From contig NZ_CP017248.1 of NCBI RefSeq assembly GCF_001735805.1, forward strand, positions 2,542,001 through 2,606,000: a stretch of 64,000 nt of DNA, written 5' to 3'. This stretch comes from Streptomyces fodineus (GTDB lineage Bacteria; Actinomycetota; Actinomycetes; Streptomycetales; Streptomycetaceae). Shown here piece after piece: positions 43,986-52,658 of this stretch. The notes beneath the pieces were generated by a model, which ran no database searches, had not been told where the DNA came from, and saw nothing but the letters and a program-made list of their open reading frames with translations. Within the stretch, counting starts at the first letter, position 1. The number at the start of each line of letters is the position of its first letter. The translations under genes were made by a program, and so were the position numbers.

Positions 43986-45683
43986 TCACCGCCGTACGAC
44001 GACCTCCACTCCTGCCGCCGCCGGCCGCACCCGGGCCGTGCCTCCCCCGCTCCACCGGACCCTCAGCTCCCCCTCCCCCTGCGCCCGTACGGACACCAGC
44101 TCCCCCAACGGCGGCGGATCCGTGTCCCCGGTGAGCCGGGCGAGTGCGACGAAGAGGGTGTCCCCTTCCCCGACGACCCCGGTGAGCGTGCCGGACAGGC
44201 CCACGGCGGGCAGGAGTTCGGCCCGTACGCCGTCCCGCGCCCCTCCCCATCCGGTGATCCGCACCGGTGTCCCGGGCGCGGCCCCCGACACCAGGTGGGC
44301 CCGCACCTCCACCGCTCCCTCGGCGAGCACCACGCTCGTCACACCGATCCCGTCGCCCACGGTGTGCCGGGAGGCGATCCACCCGTCGCCGGTCCCGAGC
44401 GGCACGATCCCGCTGCGGCCCGGATCGCCGACGACGATCACACTGTTGTCGTACGACGGTGACGGCTCGGTCGCGGTCGAGTAGGCGAGCCGGGTGTAGT
44501 AGGGGTCGTAGCGGACGTCCTCGCTGCCGTGGTTGTGCACGCGCACCAGGCCGTCCGAACGGGTCGACTGGATCAGCCAGTTGGGGGCGGGCACGGACCT
44601 CGCCTCGTCCGCCCGCTCCACCGGGCCCGGTTCCTCGGTCGCCGTCCACACCTCGTGCTCCGGGGGCAGCAGCAGGCCGAGGAAGCCCTTGCTCGCCCAG
44701 TACGGGGAGGCGGGGCCCGAGTAGGTCTGGAGTACGGCCTCGTCCGGGCCGAGCCAGCCCGGCGACAGCAGGCCGCGTTCGTCGACCGCGCCCCGGTCCA
44801 GGAAGTACTTCAGCGCACCTGAGGCCAGTCTGCGGGTCTCTCCCGGGGTGAGGGGCGTGCGGCCGGTGAGCGCGCCCAGCCACAGCGGGCAGGCGGTGGC
44901 GAACCGGTAGGTGAGGGAGCGGCCCTGGTGCACGGGGGCGCCGTCGGCGCCGAACAGGTGGGCGTAGTCGGCGAGATGGGCCTCCAGGCGGCCGCCGTAC
45001 AGGTCCAGCAGGGCGGGGTCGGCGGCGAGCCAGGCGTGCAGCACCGGGTACAGGTGCATGGCCCAGCCGTTGTAGTAGTCGAACTTGCGGCCGTCGCCAT
45101 CGGTGTACCAGCCGTCGCCGACGTACCACTTCTCGATGCGCTCCAGGCCTCGGTCGATCGCCTTGCGGGCCTGCTCGCTCTCGTGGCCGATCTCCTGAAG
45201 GAAGCCGCCGACGGTGACGGGGAACAACTCCCAGTTGCACGGCCAGGGTTCGGCCGTGAGCGCGTCCGTCAGCCAGTCGGCGGTGCGCTGCCGCACGGAG
45301 TCGTCCAGCCGGTCCCACAGCAGCGGCCGGGTCAGCCGCAGGGCGAGTGCGACGGACGCGGCTTCGACGAGCGGCTGGCCGCGGTCCTCGATGCGGGGCC
45401 ACACCCCGCGGGGTCCGGCCGTGAGGCCGTCGGCGTAGCGGCCGAGCGCGGTCTCGTCGCGGCGGAAGGCGGCCAGCAGCAGCGTACGGGCGTATCCCTC
45501 CAGGCCGTCGGAGAGGTGGCCGGAGTGGCTGACGTGGTCGCCGGGGAAGTGGTAGAGGGCGCGGTCGGGGGTGGCGTAGGGCTCGACGGCGGCCAGGAGG
45601 GCGTCTGCGGCGGCCTCCCAGTGGGCGCGGGTGTAGCCGGTGTACGGGCTCGGCTCGCGGTCGTCGGCGGGCAGTTCGATCAC
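43986..45683 (-). CDS. DUF2264 domain protein
   Basis: A 565-residue protein. The N-terminal two-thirds is an (alpha/alpha)-barrel-like region rich in Trp/Tyr (HWEAAADALLAAVEPYA, SHSGHLSDGLEGYARTLLLAA, WPCNWELFPVTVGGFL, KFDYYNGWAMHLYPVLHAWL), the DUF2264 pattern; the C-terminal third is beta-rich. DUF2264 proteins resemble polysaccharide lyases or glycoside hydrolases in fold, but I know no characterised activity. There is no signal peptide. The GTG start at 45683 has AGGAAGG about 9-10 bases upstream. It is divergent from mmuM. Confidence 0.82.
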   Translation of the reverse strand: MIELPADDREPSPYTGYTRAHWEAAADALLAAVEPYATPDRALYHFPGDHVSHSGHLSDGLEGYARTLLLAAFRRDETALGRYADGLTAGPRGVWPRIEDRGQPLVEAASVALALRLTRPLLWDRLDDSVRQRTADWLTDALTAEPWPCNWELFPVTVGGFLQEIGHESEQARKAIDRGLERIEKWYVGDGWYTDGDGRKFDYYNGWAMHLYPVLHAWLAADPALLDLYGGRLEAHLADYAHLFGADGAPVHQGRSLTYRFATACPLWLGALTGRTPLTPGETRRLASGALKYFLDRGAVDERGLLSPGWLGPDEAVLQTYSGPASPYWASKGFLGLLLPPEHEVWTATEEPGPVERADEARSVPAPNWLIQSTRSDGLVRVHNHGSEDVRYDPYYTRLAYSTATEPSPSYDNSVIVVGDPGRSGIVPLGTGDGWIASRHTVGDGIGVTSVVLAEGAVEVRAHLVSGAAPGTPVRITGWGGARDGVRAELLPAVGLSGTLTGVVGEGDTLFVALARLTGDTDPPPLGELVSVRAQGEGELRVRWSGGGTARVRPAAAGVEVVVRR

Positions 45684-45738
45684 GGCGGTGCCGTCCTTCC
45701 TGGCTGGGCGGGCGAGGCGGTCCGGGTTTCGCTTCGAC

Positions 45739-45744
45739 TAGCGT
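45739..45744 (+). promoter_or_regulatory. -10 hexamer of mmuM
   Basis: TAGCGT ends 6 bases before the mmuM ATG, consistent with leaderless transcription; no ribosome binding site is visible. Confidence 0.5.
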
Positions 45745-45750
45745 CGTCGT

Positions 45751-46866
45751 ATGACCAGCACTACCTCCCCCAGCCTCGCCGACGCCCTCGCCGCCGGGAC
45801 GGTCGTGCTCGACGGCGGCATGTCCAACCAGCTGGAGTCGGCCGGGTACGACCTGAGCGACGAGCTGTGGTCGGCGCGGCTGCTCGCCGAGCGGCCGGAA
45901 GCGGTGGCGGAGGCGCATCTCGCGTACTTCCGGGCGGGCGCGGACGTGGCGATCACCGCCAGCTACCAGGCCACCTTCGAGGGCTTCGCGCGGCGCGGTG
46001 TCGGTCACGCCGAAGCCGCCCGGCTGCTCGCGCTGAGCGTGGAACTCGCGCGTGAGGCCGCCCGGCAGGCCAGGGACGAGGGCATCGCGCGGCCTTTGTG
46101 GGTGGCGGCCTCGGTGGGGCCGTACGGCGCCATGTCGGCGGACGGCTCGGAGTACCGGGGCCGGTACGGGCTGAGCGTGGACGAGCTGGAGCGATTTCAC
46201 CGGCCGCGCATGGAGGTGCTGGCCGCCGCCGCGCCGGATGTTCTCGCACTGGAGACCGTGCCTGACGCCGACGAGGGCGCCGCACTGCTCCGGGCGGTGC
46301 GCGGGCTGGGGGTGCCGGCCTGGCTTTCGTATACGGTCGACGGTCGACGTACGCGTGCCGGGCAGCCGCTCGAGGAGGCCTTCGCCCTCGCCGCCGGCGT
46401 GGACGAGGTGATCGCGGTAGGCGTGAACTGCTGTGCGCCGCGGGACGTGGAGGCCGCGGTGGAGATCGCCTCGCGGGTCACCGGCAAGCCGGTCGTGGCC
46501 TATCCGAACAGCGGGGAGACCTGGGACGCCGAGGCGCGCGCCTGGACGGGGGGTACGACGTTCAGCGCCGCGCAGGTCAGGGCGTGGCGGGAGGCGGGGG
46601 CGCGGTTGATCGGGGGGTGCTGCCGGGTGGGGCCGGAGGGCATCACCGCGATTGCCTCCGGCGGTTCGGCGGGGGTGGCGGCTCGCGGTAGGGGGCTGGG
46701 TGGGTGCGGCGGGTGCGGGTTGTATCTGTGGGTGCGGGTCGTTTGTGGGTGCGGTTTGCGTTCGCCGACTCGTCGCAGAGGGGTGGGGATGTGCGGCGGG
46801 TGCCGGGCCTGTGCCCCCGACGCGCCGTTGCCGTCAGCGGCGGCGGGCGGCGACCGAGCGGCGTAG
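45751..46866 (+). CDS. mmuM: Homocysteine S-methyltransferase with an abnormal C-terminal extension
   Basis: A 371-residue protein whose first roughly 304 residues form the homocysteine methyltransferase barrel. The zinc-binding cysteines are Cys227 (GVNCCAP), Cys290 and Cys291 (GGCCRVGPEG). MmuM transfers a methyl group from S-methylmethionine to homocysteine to give methionine. Family members stop shortly after GPEGITAIA; here about 65 extra residues rich in Gly, Cys and Arg (GLGGCGGCGLYLWVRVVCGC) run on and overlap the convergent esterase gene by 33 bases. A one-base shift would stop at a TAG at 46689-46691, so stop loss by frameshift is likely. Confidence 0.9.
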   Translation: MTSTTSPSLADALAAGTVVLDGGMSNQLESAGYDLSDELWSARLLAERPEAVAEAHLAYFRAGADVAITASYQATFEGFARRGVGHAEAARLLALSVELAREAARQARDEGIARPLWVAASVGPYGAMSADGSEYRGRYGLSVDELERFHRPRMEVLAAAAPDVLALETVPDADEGAALLRAVRGLGVPAWLSYTVDGRRTRAGQPLEEAFALAAGVDEVIAVGVNCCAPRDVEAAVEIASRVTGKPVVAYPNSGETWDAEARAWTGGTTFSAAQVRAWREAGARLIGGCCRVGPEGITAIASGGSAGVAARGRGLGGCGGCGLYLWVRVVCGCGLRSPTRRRGVGMCGGCRACAPDAPLPSAAAGGDRAA

Positions 46867-48402
46867 GCGGCGTACCGCTGCTGCCAGTTCCGCTCCGGGG
46901 GCCCGGATGTCGGCGGCCGGTGCGGGTTCGGGGACGGTGGTGGCGGTCGACCAGAGAGTGAATTCCGCATCCCGTGGGCCGTATGCGGTATACGGGATAC
47001 CGTCGCCGAAGATCCGGACGGGATGCGAGGCGTCCCAGGCCTCCCAGCCGGGGTCCCCGGTCGTCGCGAAGCGAACCCAGGCCCCGTGCATGGCGTCGCA
47101 CAGCTCCTGTGGGGCGCCCTCGCCCGCCAGCTTCTTCGATTCGGGTACGTCGCCGGAGTCGAAGACGAAGCCGAGTTCCAGGGCGTGGCAGGCGCCGAGG
47201 GCGGGCAGGTTGGACGGCCAGGCGAACTCGTAGAGGTGGGCGGCGCCGGGGCGGGCATCGGCGAGGCGTTGCAGGGGGACGCGCAGCAGGTGGTCGGTGA
47301 CCATCTGGCCGACGATCTCGGCGGGGCCGGCGTCGGGGTGGAGGGCGCGGTAGCCGCGGGGCACCTCGTGGCCGGCGCGGCAGCGGGCCATGGCACCGGC
47401 CAGGGCGACGGGGCCGAGCCGGTCGACGTGTTCGAGGAGTCCGCCGGGCACCAGCCACAGCCGGTACTCGTCCCGCGTCCAGCCCATGAGCAGTTCCACG
47501 CCCGGCGCGGCGTCCCCGTCGACCAGCGCTGTCAGCGGGTCCCGGGGGACGAGGTCGCCGTCGACGACGATGCCGAAGGCAGGTCCGCCCAGTACCGGGC
47601 TGCTGAGCCGGCCGACCTCGGCCTGGGTGCTCAGCAGCAGGTCCCGGTCGACGGCGGCGAAGGCCTCGGCGGTGGCGGGGATCTTCAGACGGGCGGCCAT
47701 GCGGCGCACCACCCGGCGTACCTTGTCGCGGTCCAAGGCCTCGGGCGGGCCGCTCTGCAGCACCGCCCGGCGGATCAGGCCACGGGTCTGGGGCGCGGCG
47801 AGCAGGGCTCCGGCACTGATCGCGCCGGCCGACTGTCCGCACAGGGTGATCCGCTCGGGGTCGCCGCCGAAGGCGCCGATCGCCTCGTGGACCCAGCGCA
47901 GGGCGGCGAACTGGTCGCGCAGTCCGGGATTGGGCGGGGCGTCGGGGAACAGGCCGTACCCTTCCACTCCCAGCCGGTAGTTGACCGAGACGCAGACGAC
48001 TCCGTCCCGGGCGAAGGTGGAGCCGTCGTACACGGCTACGGCGGAGGATCCCCTGGTCAGAGCGCCGCCGTGGAGCCAGAGGAGCACGGGGAGGCGGGCG
48101 CCGGGGTCCGGCTCGGGGGTCCATACGTTGAGGTTGAGGCAGTCGTCGCCGGGGATCTCGGGGTCGGAGAGGTACTGGGCGAACGCCTCGGAGTACGGCG
48201 GTTTCGGCGCGGTCGGACCGAAGGCACCGGCGTCGCGTACTCCGTCCCAGGGTTCGGGCGGCTCGGGCGGGCGGAACCGCCGGGGGCCGACGGGCGGGGC
48301 GGCGTAGGGGATGCCCCGGAACACCGCGATCCCTTTCTCGTACCGACCGCGTACGGCTCCGTGGGGCGTCCTGGCCAAGGGGCCTGTCCGGTCTGCCGTC
48401 AT
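46834..48402 (-). CDS. Type-B carboxylesterase/lipase
   Basis: A 522-residue carboxylesterase. FRGIPYAAPPVGPRRFRPP and EDCLNLNVW-like DDCLNLNVWTP are family signatures; the nucleophile elbow is GQSAGA (about residue 193), the acid lies in WTRDEYR and the His in GACHALELGFVF. It hydrolyses esters, with unknown physiological substrate, and no signal peptide is seen. ATG at 48402. Its last 33 bases overlap the run-on end of mmuM on the other strand. Confidence 0.92.
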   Translation of the reverse strand: MTADRTGPLARTPHGAVRGRYEKGIAVFRGIPYAAPPVGPRRFRPPEPPEPWDGVRDAGAFGPTAPKPPYSEAFAQYLSDPEIPGDDCLNLNVWTPEPDPGARLPVLLWLHGGALTRGSSAVAVYDGSTFARDGVVCVSVNYRLGVEGYGLFPDAPPNPGLRDQFAALRWVHEAIGAFGGDPERITLCGQSAGAISAGALLAAPQTRGLIRRAVLQSGPPEALDRDKVRRVVRRMAARLKIPATAEAFAAVDRDLLLSTQAEVGRLSSPVLGGPAFGIVVDGDLVPRDPLTALVDGDAAPGVELLMGWTRDEYRLWLVPGGLLEHVDRLGPVALAGAMARCRAGHEVPRGYRALHPDAGPAEIVGQMVTDHLLRVPLQRLADARPGAAHLYEFAWPSNLPALGACHALELGFVFDSGDVPESKKLAGEGAPQELCDAMHGAWVRFATTGDPGWEAWDASHPVRIFGDGIPYTAYGPRDAEFTLWSTATTVPEPAPAADIRAPGAELAAAVRRLRRSVAARRR

Positions 48403-48746
48403 CGCCCACCAGCCCTTCGCCGTGCTCGTGCGTCCCGCACGGCCACGCTCGGTGCACCGTTCACTTCAGAGCATCACAGCCCGCGGATGTATTCCGGCGC
48501 ACGGGCCCGGCACTGGGCCGTTCGGCGTACGCCGGCTGCTCGGCGTACCCGAGTGGCCCTCCCCCGCAGTCCCGTGAATTTCCCCGCCTTCACGCCGCGT
48601 TGACGCGCATCTGTCGCAGGAAGTGCTTTCTCCCGGGACGGTGACGGCCCGGGTGGCGGGGGTGTCGGTGCCCACCGCCGCTGCCGGTCTGGACGCCGGC
48701 CGCGCTCCCTTGATGCGCGGGTCCGGTGACCGTAGCCTCGCCGGGC
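48403..48746. other. Divergent intergenic region without identifiable gene
   Basis: About 340 bases between the esterase and the glyoxalase-like gene. Apart from the -10 box of the latter at its right end I see no supported gene, terminator or repeat. Confidence 0.4.
48733..48738 (+). promoter_or_regulatory. -10 hexamer of a leaderless glyoxalase-like gene
   Basis: TAGCCT lies 8 bases before the ATG at 48747. Confidence 0.45.
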
Positions 48747-49379
48747 ATGGACGCCGTTCCCCCGCTCCTGGACCATCTCGTCCTCGCCACGCCCGATCTG
48801 GCGGCGACGGTCGCCGACTTCGCGCGGCGGACCGGGGTGACGCCCGCACCCGGCGGTGTGCATCCCGGCCTCGGCACGCGCAATCATCTGGTGGGGCTGG
48901 GCGGACGGAGCTATCTGGAGATCCTCGGCCCCGATCCCGGGCAGCCCGAGCCCGCCGGGCCGCGGCCGTTCGGGGTCGACCGGCTGACCGGGCCGCGCAC
49001 GCTGACCTGGGCGATCAGCCCGCCCGACCTGGATGCGGCGGTCACGACGGCCCGCGCGCGGGGCTACGGCCCCGGGCCCGTACACCCGATGAGCCGCCGC
49101 ACCCCGGACGGCACCGTACTGCGGTGGCGGCTGACCGACGGCGGCCATGCGCATCCCTCCGGTCTGGTGCCGTTCCTGATCGACTGGGGCGGCTCCCGCC
49201 ATCCGGCGGCCTCGGACCTGCCGGTCACCCCGCTGCTGGAGGTGACCGCCACGGTGCCGGACCCGGAGGAGGTACGCGGTCAGCTGGCGGCCCTGGGCAC
49301 CGGTCTGGCACTCGCCCCGGGGCCGGTCGCGCTGTCCTTCACCGTGGACACTCCCCGCGGACCGGTCACCTTCGGCTGA
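48747..49379 (+). CDS. VOC/glyoxalase-like domain protein (Glyoxalase_3 type)
   Basis: A 210-residue protein with the long, two-module layout of the Glyoxalase_3 group: LLDHLVLATPDLAATVADFARRTGV and GLGTRNHLVGLGGRSYLEILGPDP at the N-terminus, then FLIDWGGSRHPA. The substrate is unknown. The ATG at 48747 matches the family start (DAVPPLLDHLVLA); TAGCCT lies 8 bases upstream. It is followed by a second VOC protein gene, 106 bases later, with its own -10 box. Confidence 0.82.
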   Translation: MDAVPPLLDHLVLATPDLAATVADFARRTGVTPAPGGVHPGLGTRNHLVGLGGRSYLEILGPDPGQPEPAGPRPFGVDRLTGPRTLTWAISPPDLDAAVTTARARGYGPGPVHPMSRRTPDGTVLRWRLTDGGHAHPSGLVPFLIDWGGSRHPAASDLPVTPLLEVTATVPDPEEVRGQLAALGTGLALAPGPVALSFTVDTPRGPVTFG

Positions 49380-49473
49380 GGCGCCCGAGGGCACGAGCGC
49401 CGCGTCACGAGGGGCTTTCCGGGGGCCGCCCCGGGTGTCCGATTCCTTCAAGACCGGCCGGCGCCCTCCCTCC

Positions 49474-49479
49474 TACGGT
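49474..49479 (+). promoter_or_regulatory. -10 hexamer of the second VOC gene
   Basis: TACGGT ends 6 bases before the ATG at 49486, consistent with a leaderless transcript. Confidence 0.45.
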
Positions 49480-49485
49480 GCTCCC

Positions 49486-49887
49486 ATGACTGCACGATTC
49501 GCTGTGATCGGCGTGGTGGTCTCGGACCTGGCCGCCTCGCTCGCCTTCTACCGTCGCCTCGGGCTGGTCTTCCCGCCGGGAGCCGAGGAACAGCCGCATG
49601 TCGAGGCCGAGTTGCCGGGCGGACTGGTGCTCGCGCTGGACACCGAGGAAACCGTCCGCTCCTTCCACTCCGGCTGGCGGCCGCCCGCGGGCGGTGGGCG
49701 CGTGGGGCTCGCCTTCCGGTGCGCATCACCCGCCGAGGTCGACGCCCTGTACGAGGATCTGGTGACGGCCGGGTACCACGGGGAGCTGAAACCGTGGGAC
49801 GCGTTCTGGGGGCAGCGGTACGCCTCCGTGCACGACCCCGACGGCAACGGCGTCGACCTGTTCGCCCCGCTACCCGCCGCCGAGTAG
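49486..49887 (+). CDS. VOC family (glyoxalase/bleomycin-resistance-like) protein
   Basis: A 133-residue single VOC-fold protein: IGVVVSDLAASLAFYRRLGLVFP start, central EAELPGGLVLALDTEE, and the C-terminal DPDGNGVDLFAPL typical of the family. It may be a dioxygenase, lyase or binding protein; metal ligands cannot be fixed with certainty. Its stop overlaps by 18 bases the 3' end of the convergent AraC gene. VOC/AraC tail-to-tail pairs are frequent in Streptomyces as I recall. Confidence 0.85.
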   Translation: MTARFAVIGVVVSDLAASLAFYRRLGLVFPPGAEEQPHVEAELPGGLVLALDTEETVRSFHSGWRPPAGGGRVGLAFRCASPAEVDALYEDLVTAGYHGELKPWDAFWGQRYASVHDPDGNGVDLFAPLPAAE

Positions 49888-50556
49888 CTTCCCGAGCGGC
49901 ATACCCGTCAGCTCCCGGACCTCACGGGCGAGGTGCGGCTGGTCCGCATAGCCGGCGCGCACGGCCGTCTCGGCGTACGGCGTCCCGGAGCGGGCCAGCG
50001 TCAGCGCCCGATGCAGGCGCAGGATGCGGGCCAGGGTCTTGGGGCCGTAGCCGAACGCGCCCAGGCAGCGGCGGTGCAACGTGCGGGTGCCGATGCCCAG
50101 TTCGGCGGCCGTGGCGGACACCGGGCGGCCCTCGTCCAGGCGCTCCACCAGCCGGTGCAGCAGCGGGTCGGCGGCCGTGGTCCGCGCGGCCCGGTCCAGG
50201 GCGATGTCCTCCAGTGCCGTCGCCGGATCGGGCGCCTCCTCGACGCGCTCGCGCAGCCGGCGGACCCGGGCGGCGGGCCAGAGGTCGGCCAAGTCGACCC
50301 GCTGGTCGCGCAGTTCGTGCGCGGGAACGCCGAGCAGGGCGGGCGCGGTGCCGGGGAAGAAGCGGACGCCTGCCCAGGAGCGGGGCGGGCCCTCGGGGAC
50401 GTAGGCGCGGGTGTCGGGGCCCGCGACCAGCAGCCGGCCCTCGCTCCACATGAGGTCCATGCAGCCGTCGGGCAGCACGGGCCCGCCACCGGACCCCTCC
50501 GGGTGGTTCGTCCACACAACCGCGCCGGTCAGCCGGGACGCCCGCTCCGCGTACAC
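49870..50556 (-). CDS. AraC family transcriptional regulator
   Basis: A 228-residue regulator. Its N-terminal half resembles the DUF6597-type sensor (LPDGCMDLMWSEGRLLVAGPDTRAYVPEGPPRSWAGVRFFPG); the C-terminal AraC helix-turn-helix pair (about 135-225) contains SATAAELGIGTRTLHRRCLGAFGYGPKTLARILRLHRAL and YADQPHLAREVRELTGMPLGKLL. The GTG start is supported by a TAGGCT -10 box 7 bases upstream. It is convergent with and overlaps the VOC gene, which may be its target or only a neighbour. Confidence 0.88.
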   Translation of the reverse strand: MYAERASRLTGAVVWTNHPEGSGGGPVLPDGCMDLMWSEGRLLVAGPDTRAYVPEGPPRSWAGVRFFPGTAPALLGVPAHELRDQRVDLADLWPAARVRRLRERVEEAPDPATALEDIALDRAARTTAADPLLHRLVERLDEGRPVSATAAELGIGTRTLHRRCLGAFGYGPKTLARILRLHRALTLARSGTPYAETAVRAGYADQPHLAREVRELTGMPLGKLLGGG

Positions 50557-50563
50557 GGGTGCC

Positions 50564-50569
50564 AGCCTA
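50564..50569 (-). promoter_or_regulatory. -10 hexamer of the AraC gene
   Basis: TAGGCT (minus strand) ends 7 bases before the GTG start; leaderless transcription is likely. Confidence 0.45.
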
Positions 50570-50608
50570 CGGCGCCGACGGCGCCCGGTGCCCCGTCCGC
50601 GCCCCCGC

Positions 50609-51490
50609 TCAGCTCGGGCGCCGGGCCGGGGGTCGTGGCGGCACCCGGGTGCGTATGCCTCCGTTCGCCGGAGCCGGGGCGTGCGCTTCGGCAGGTGGGC
50701 AGGCGCCCGCGCGGTCGGGGGCCCGGCTCTCGGACCCGGGGCGGTCGCCGCCTGCGGTGGCGGGGCCGCCGAGCAGCGGGTGGCCGTGGCGGGTGCGGAA
50801 GCGGCGGGCGTACACGGCGGTGGCGGCGGCCGTCACGGCGAGCAGGAACAGGGACAGGACACGGGTGAGCAGCGGCACCGTGTCGGTGGGCAGGGTGGCG
50901 GCGGCGAGCGTGCCGAGGCCGCCGTCGAGCAGCTGCTCGGTGCCCCAGGCCAGGGTGAGGACACGCAGTGCCCGGCGGAACTCGGCGGAGTCCTCCCAGA
51001 GCCGGGCCCGGGCCCGGGCCGCAGGCCCCCGGTGCAGTCGCTGCCCCAGCTGGAAGGCCAGCGGCCTGCCGGTGAACCCGGTGCCGAGGACCCAGACGCC
51101 GACCACCAGGGACAGCGCCGCGTCCTTGAACAGCAGGACGCGGGCGCCGCCGCCTATCAGGGACACCAGGGCGGCGGCGGCCAGCAGCACCGTGAAGAAC
51201 AGGTCGACGCCGTCGATCCGGCGCTGCCGCACCGCGCCGCACACCAGCCGCAGGGCAGGCGGCGCCCCGCTGAGCAGCAGCGCCGGGCCCTGGCCGGTGC
51301 CGAGGGCGCGGGCCGCGTAGTAGACGAGAAGCGGCAGGAGGATGTCGACCGCGAGCGTGAGCAGCGGGGCGTAGGCCGCAGCCCCCCTCCTCGCCCCCGC
51401 CCCCGTCCGCCGTACCCGGCCTGCCGTCTCCACCACGTCCACCGTCTCCACCACGTCCACCGTCTCCGCCGCGTCCACCACGTCCGCCAT
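50609..51490 (-). CDS. VC0807-like integral membrane protein
   Basis: A 293-residue membrane protein. After a repetitive acidic head (AETVDVVETVDVVETAG) there are about six hydrophobic segments, including LLTLAVDILLPLLVYYAARA, a FFTVLLAAAALVSLIGGGARVLLFKDA pair and a late VPLLTRVLSLFLLAVTAAATAVY. The GTGFTGRPLAFQLGQRL segment is characteristic of VC0807-like proteins of unknown function. The tail is Pro/Arg-rich. The ATG at 51490 follows GGAGGCGGAGGA; an in-frame start at 51565 is less likely. Confidence 0.75.
   Translation of the reverse strand: MADVVDAAETVDVVETVDVVETAGRVRRTGAGARRGAAAYAPLLTLAVDILLPLLVYYAARALGTGQGPALLLSGAPPALRLVCGAVRQRRIDGVDLFFTVLLAAAALVSLIGGGARVLLFKDAALSLVVGVWVLGTGFTGRPLAFQLGQRLHRGPAARARARLWEDSAEFRRALRVLTLAWGTEQLLDGGLGTLAAATLPTDTVPLLTRVLSLFLLAVTAAATAVYARRFRTRHGHPLLGGPATAGGDRPGSESRAPDRAGACPPAEAHAPAPANGGIRTRVPPRPPARRPS
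51427..51480 (-). repeat. Three 18-base tandem repeats at the 5' end of a membrane protein gene
   Basis: Plus-strand units GTCTCCACCACGTCCACC at 51427-51444 and 51445-51462 are identical; 51463-51480 differs at two bases. Each encodes the six residues VDVVET (phase-shifted). Slippage-type repeat; copy number probably varies. Confidence 0.7.
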
Positions 51491-51707
51491 GTCCTCCGCC
51501 TCCTTGCCCCTGCCTCCGGCCGGACCTCCGCCGGACCGGCGCCGGACCGCGCCGGGCCTGTGCACACCTGCGTCGGCCTGCGAAAAACGCTAGGTCCCGG
51601 TCGGTACCGGGCGGATCGGAGCACGGGTGGAGAGCCGGGTGGAAAGCAGGTGGACCGCTGCATCGATCAGCGGGTGGAGAGGTGCGGCGCAGCCCTCGGG
51701 GGCGTAC

Positions 51708-52658
51708 TCAGGAGCCGCCCCCGCCGCGACCCGCCCGGTGTTCCTGCGGGCTCACGCCGTACACCCGCTTGAAGGCGGCGGAGAGGGCGAACGCACTGCC
51801 GTAACCGACCTGGCGGGCGATGCTGTCGAGGGTGAGGTCGGTGTCGCGCAGGCGGTCGGCGGCGAGCGCGAGCCGCCAGCCGGTCAGGTAGGACATCGGG
51901 GGTTCGCCGACCAGGTCGGTGAAGCGGCGGGCGAGGGCCGCGCGGGACACCCCGGCCTTGGCGGCGAGCGCGGCCACCGTCCACGGATGCGCCGGGTCGT
52001 CCTGCAGCAGGCGCAGCGCGCGGCCGACGACGGGATCGGCCAGCGCCCGGTACCAGGCGGGCGCCGCCGCCTCCGGGCGGGAGAACCAGGCCCGCAGGGC
52101 GCTGATCAGCAGCAGGTCCAGCAGGCGGTCCAGGACGACCACCTGGCCCGGCTCGTCGCGGACGATCTCCTCGGTCAGCAGGGGCGTGAGCGGGCAGGCC
52201 CACACCTCCGCGGGGAGGGTCAGCAGGGGCGGCAGGGCGTCGAGCAGGCGTCCGCTGATCTCGCCGCGCATCAGGTAGGTGCCGATCAGCATGACCGTGC
52301 CGGCGTCGGGGCGGTCGCCCCAGGTGCGCACCCCGAGGTCCATCGACCCGTTCAGGGAAGTGCCGTCGGGGTAGCGGCACTCGGCGCCGGGCAGGATCAG
52401 CGCCTGCGGCGCGGTGTCCGGCTCGTCGCCGCAGGTGTACGCGTCCGGGCCGCGCGCGATCGCCAGGTCTCCGGGGCCGAGCCGCACCGGCACGCCGTCG
52501 CCGTCCGGGGTGATGCAGGCGGTGCCGCGCGCCATGAGCATCACGGTCAGCGGCGCCTCGTCCGCCACGCGCACGGCCCACGGCGGGTCGAAGCACGCCC
52601 GGATCATGAAGGCGCCGTGCGCGCGCGGACCGTCCAGCAGGCCTGCGAGTGCGTCCAT
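51708..52658 (-). CDS. AraC family regulator with AraC-binding-like cupin domain
   Basis: A 316-residue regulator with an N-terminal cupin_6 sensor (about 1-190; SIRACFDPPWAVRVADEAPLTVMLMARG-like strand pattern, GDLAIARGPDAYTCGDEP) and a C-terminal AraC helix-turn-helix pair (about 205-305; PWTVAALAAKAGVSRAALARRFTDLVGEPPMSYLTGWRL and SIARQVGYGSAFALSAAFKRVYGVSPQEHR). Members often control an adjacent oxidoreductase gene; none is found here. The ATG at 52658 gives the usual MDALAGLLDGPRA start. Confidence 0.9.
   Translation of the reverse strand: MDALAGLLDGPRAHGAFMIRACFDPPWAVRVADEAPLTVMLMARGTACITPDGDGVPVRLGPGDLAIARGPDAYTCGDEPDTAPQALILPGAECRYPDGTSLNGSMDLGVRTWGDRPDAGTVMLIGTYLMRGEISGRLLDALPPLLTLPAEVWACPLTPLLTEEIVRDEPGQVVVLDRLLDLLLISALRAWFSRPEAAAPAWYRALADPVVGRALRLLQDDPAHPWTVAALAAKAGVSRAALARRFTDLVGEPPMSYLTGWRLALAADRLRDTDLTLDSIARQVGYGSAFALSAAFKRVYGVSPQEHRAGRGGGGS

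Noticed and set aside
43903..46200. 765-codon minus-strand frame spanning DUF2264 and mmuM
   Set aside because: Overlaps two recognisable genes in other frames and lacks any conserved motif.
46720..46790. Low-complexity GGGTGCGG string treated as a possible mobile repeat
   Set aside because: No target-site duplication, inverted ends or second clear copy; it is simply the run-on end of mmuM.
48590..48883. Short minus-strand ORF ending MRVNAA as a leader peptide of the esterase
   Set aside because: No ribosome binding site, no amino-acid bias and no biosynthetic gene downstream; support was too weak.
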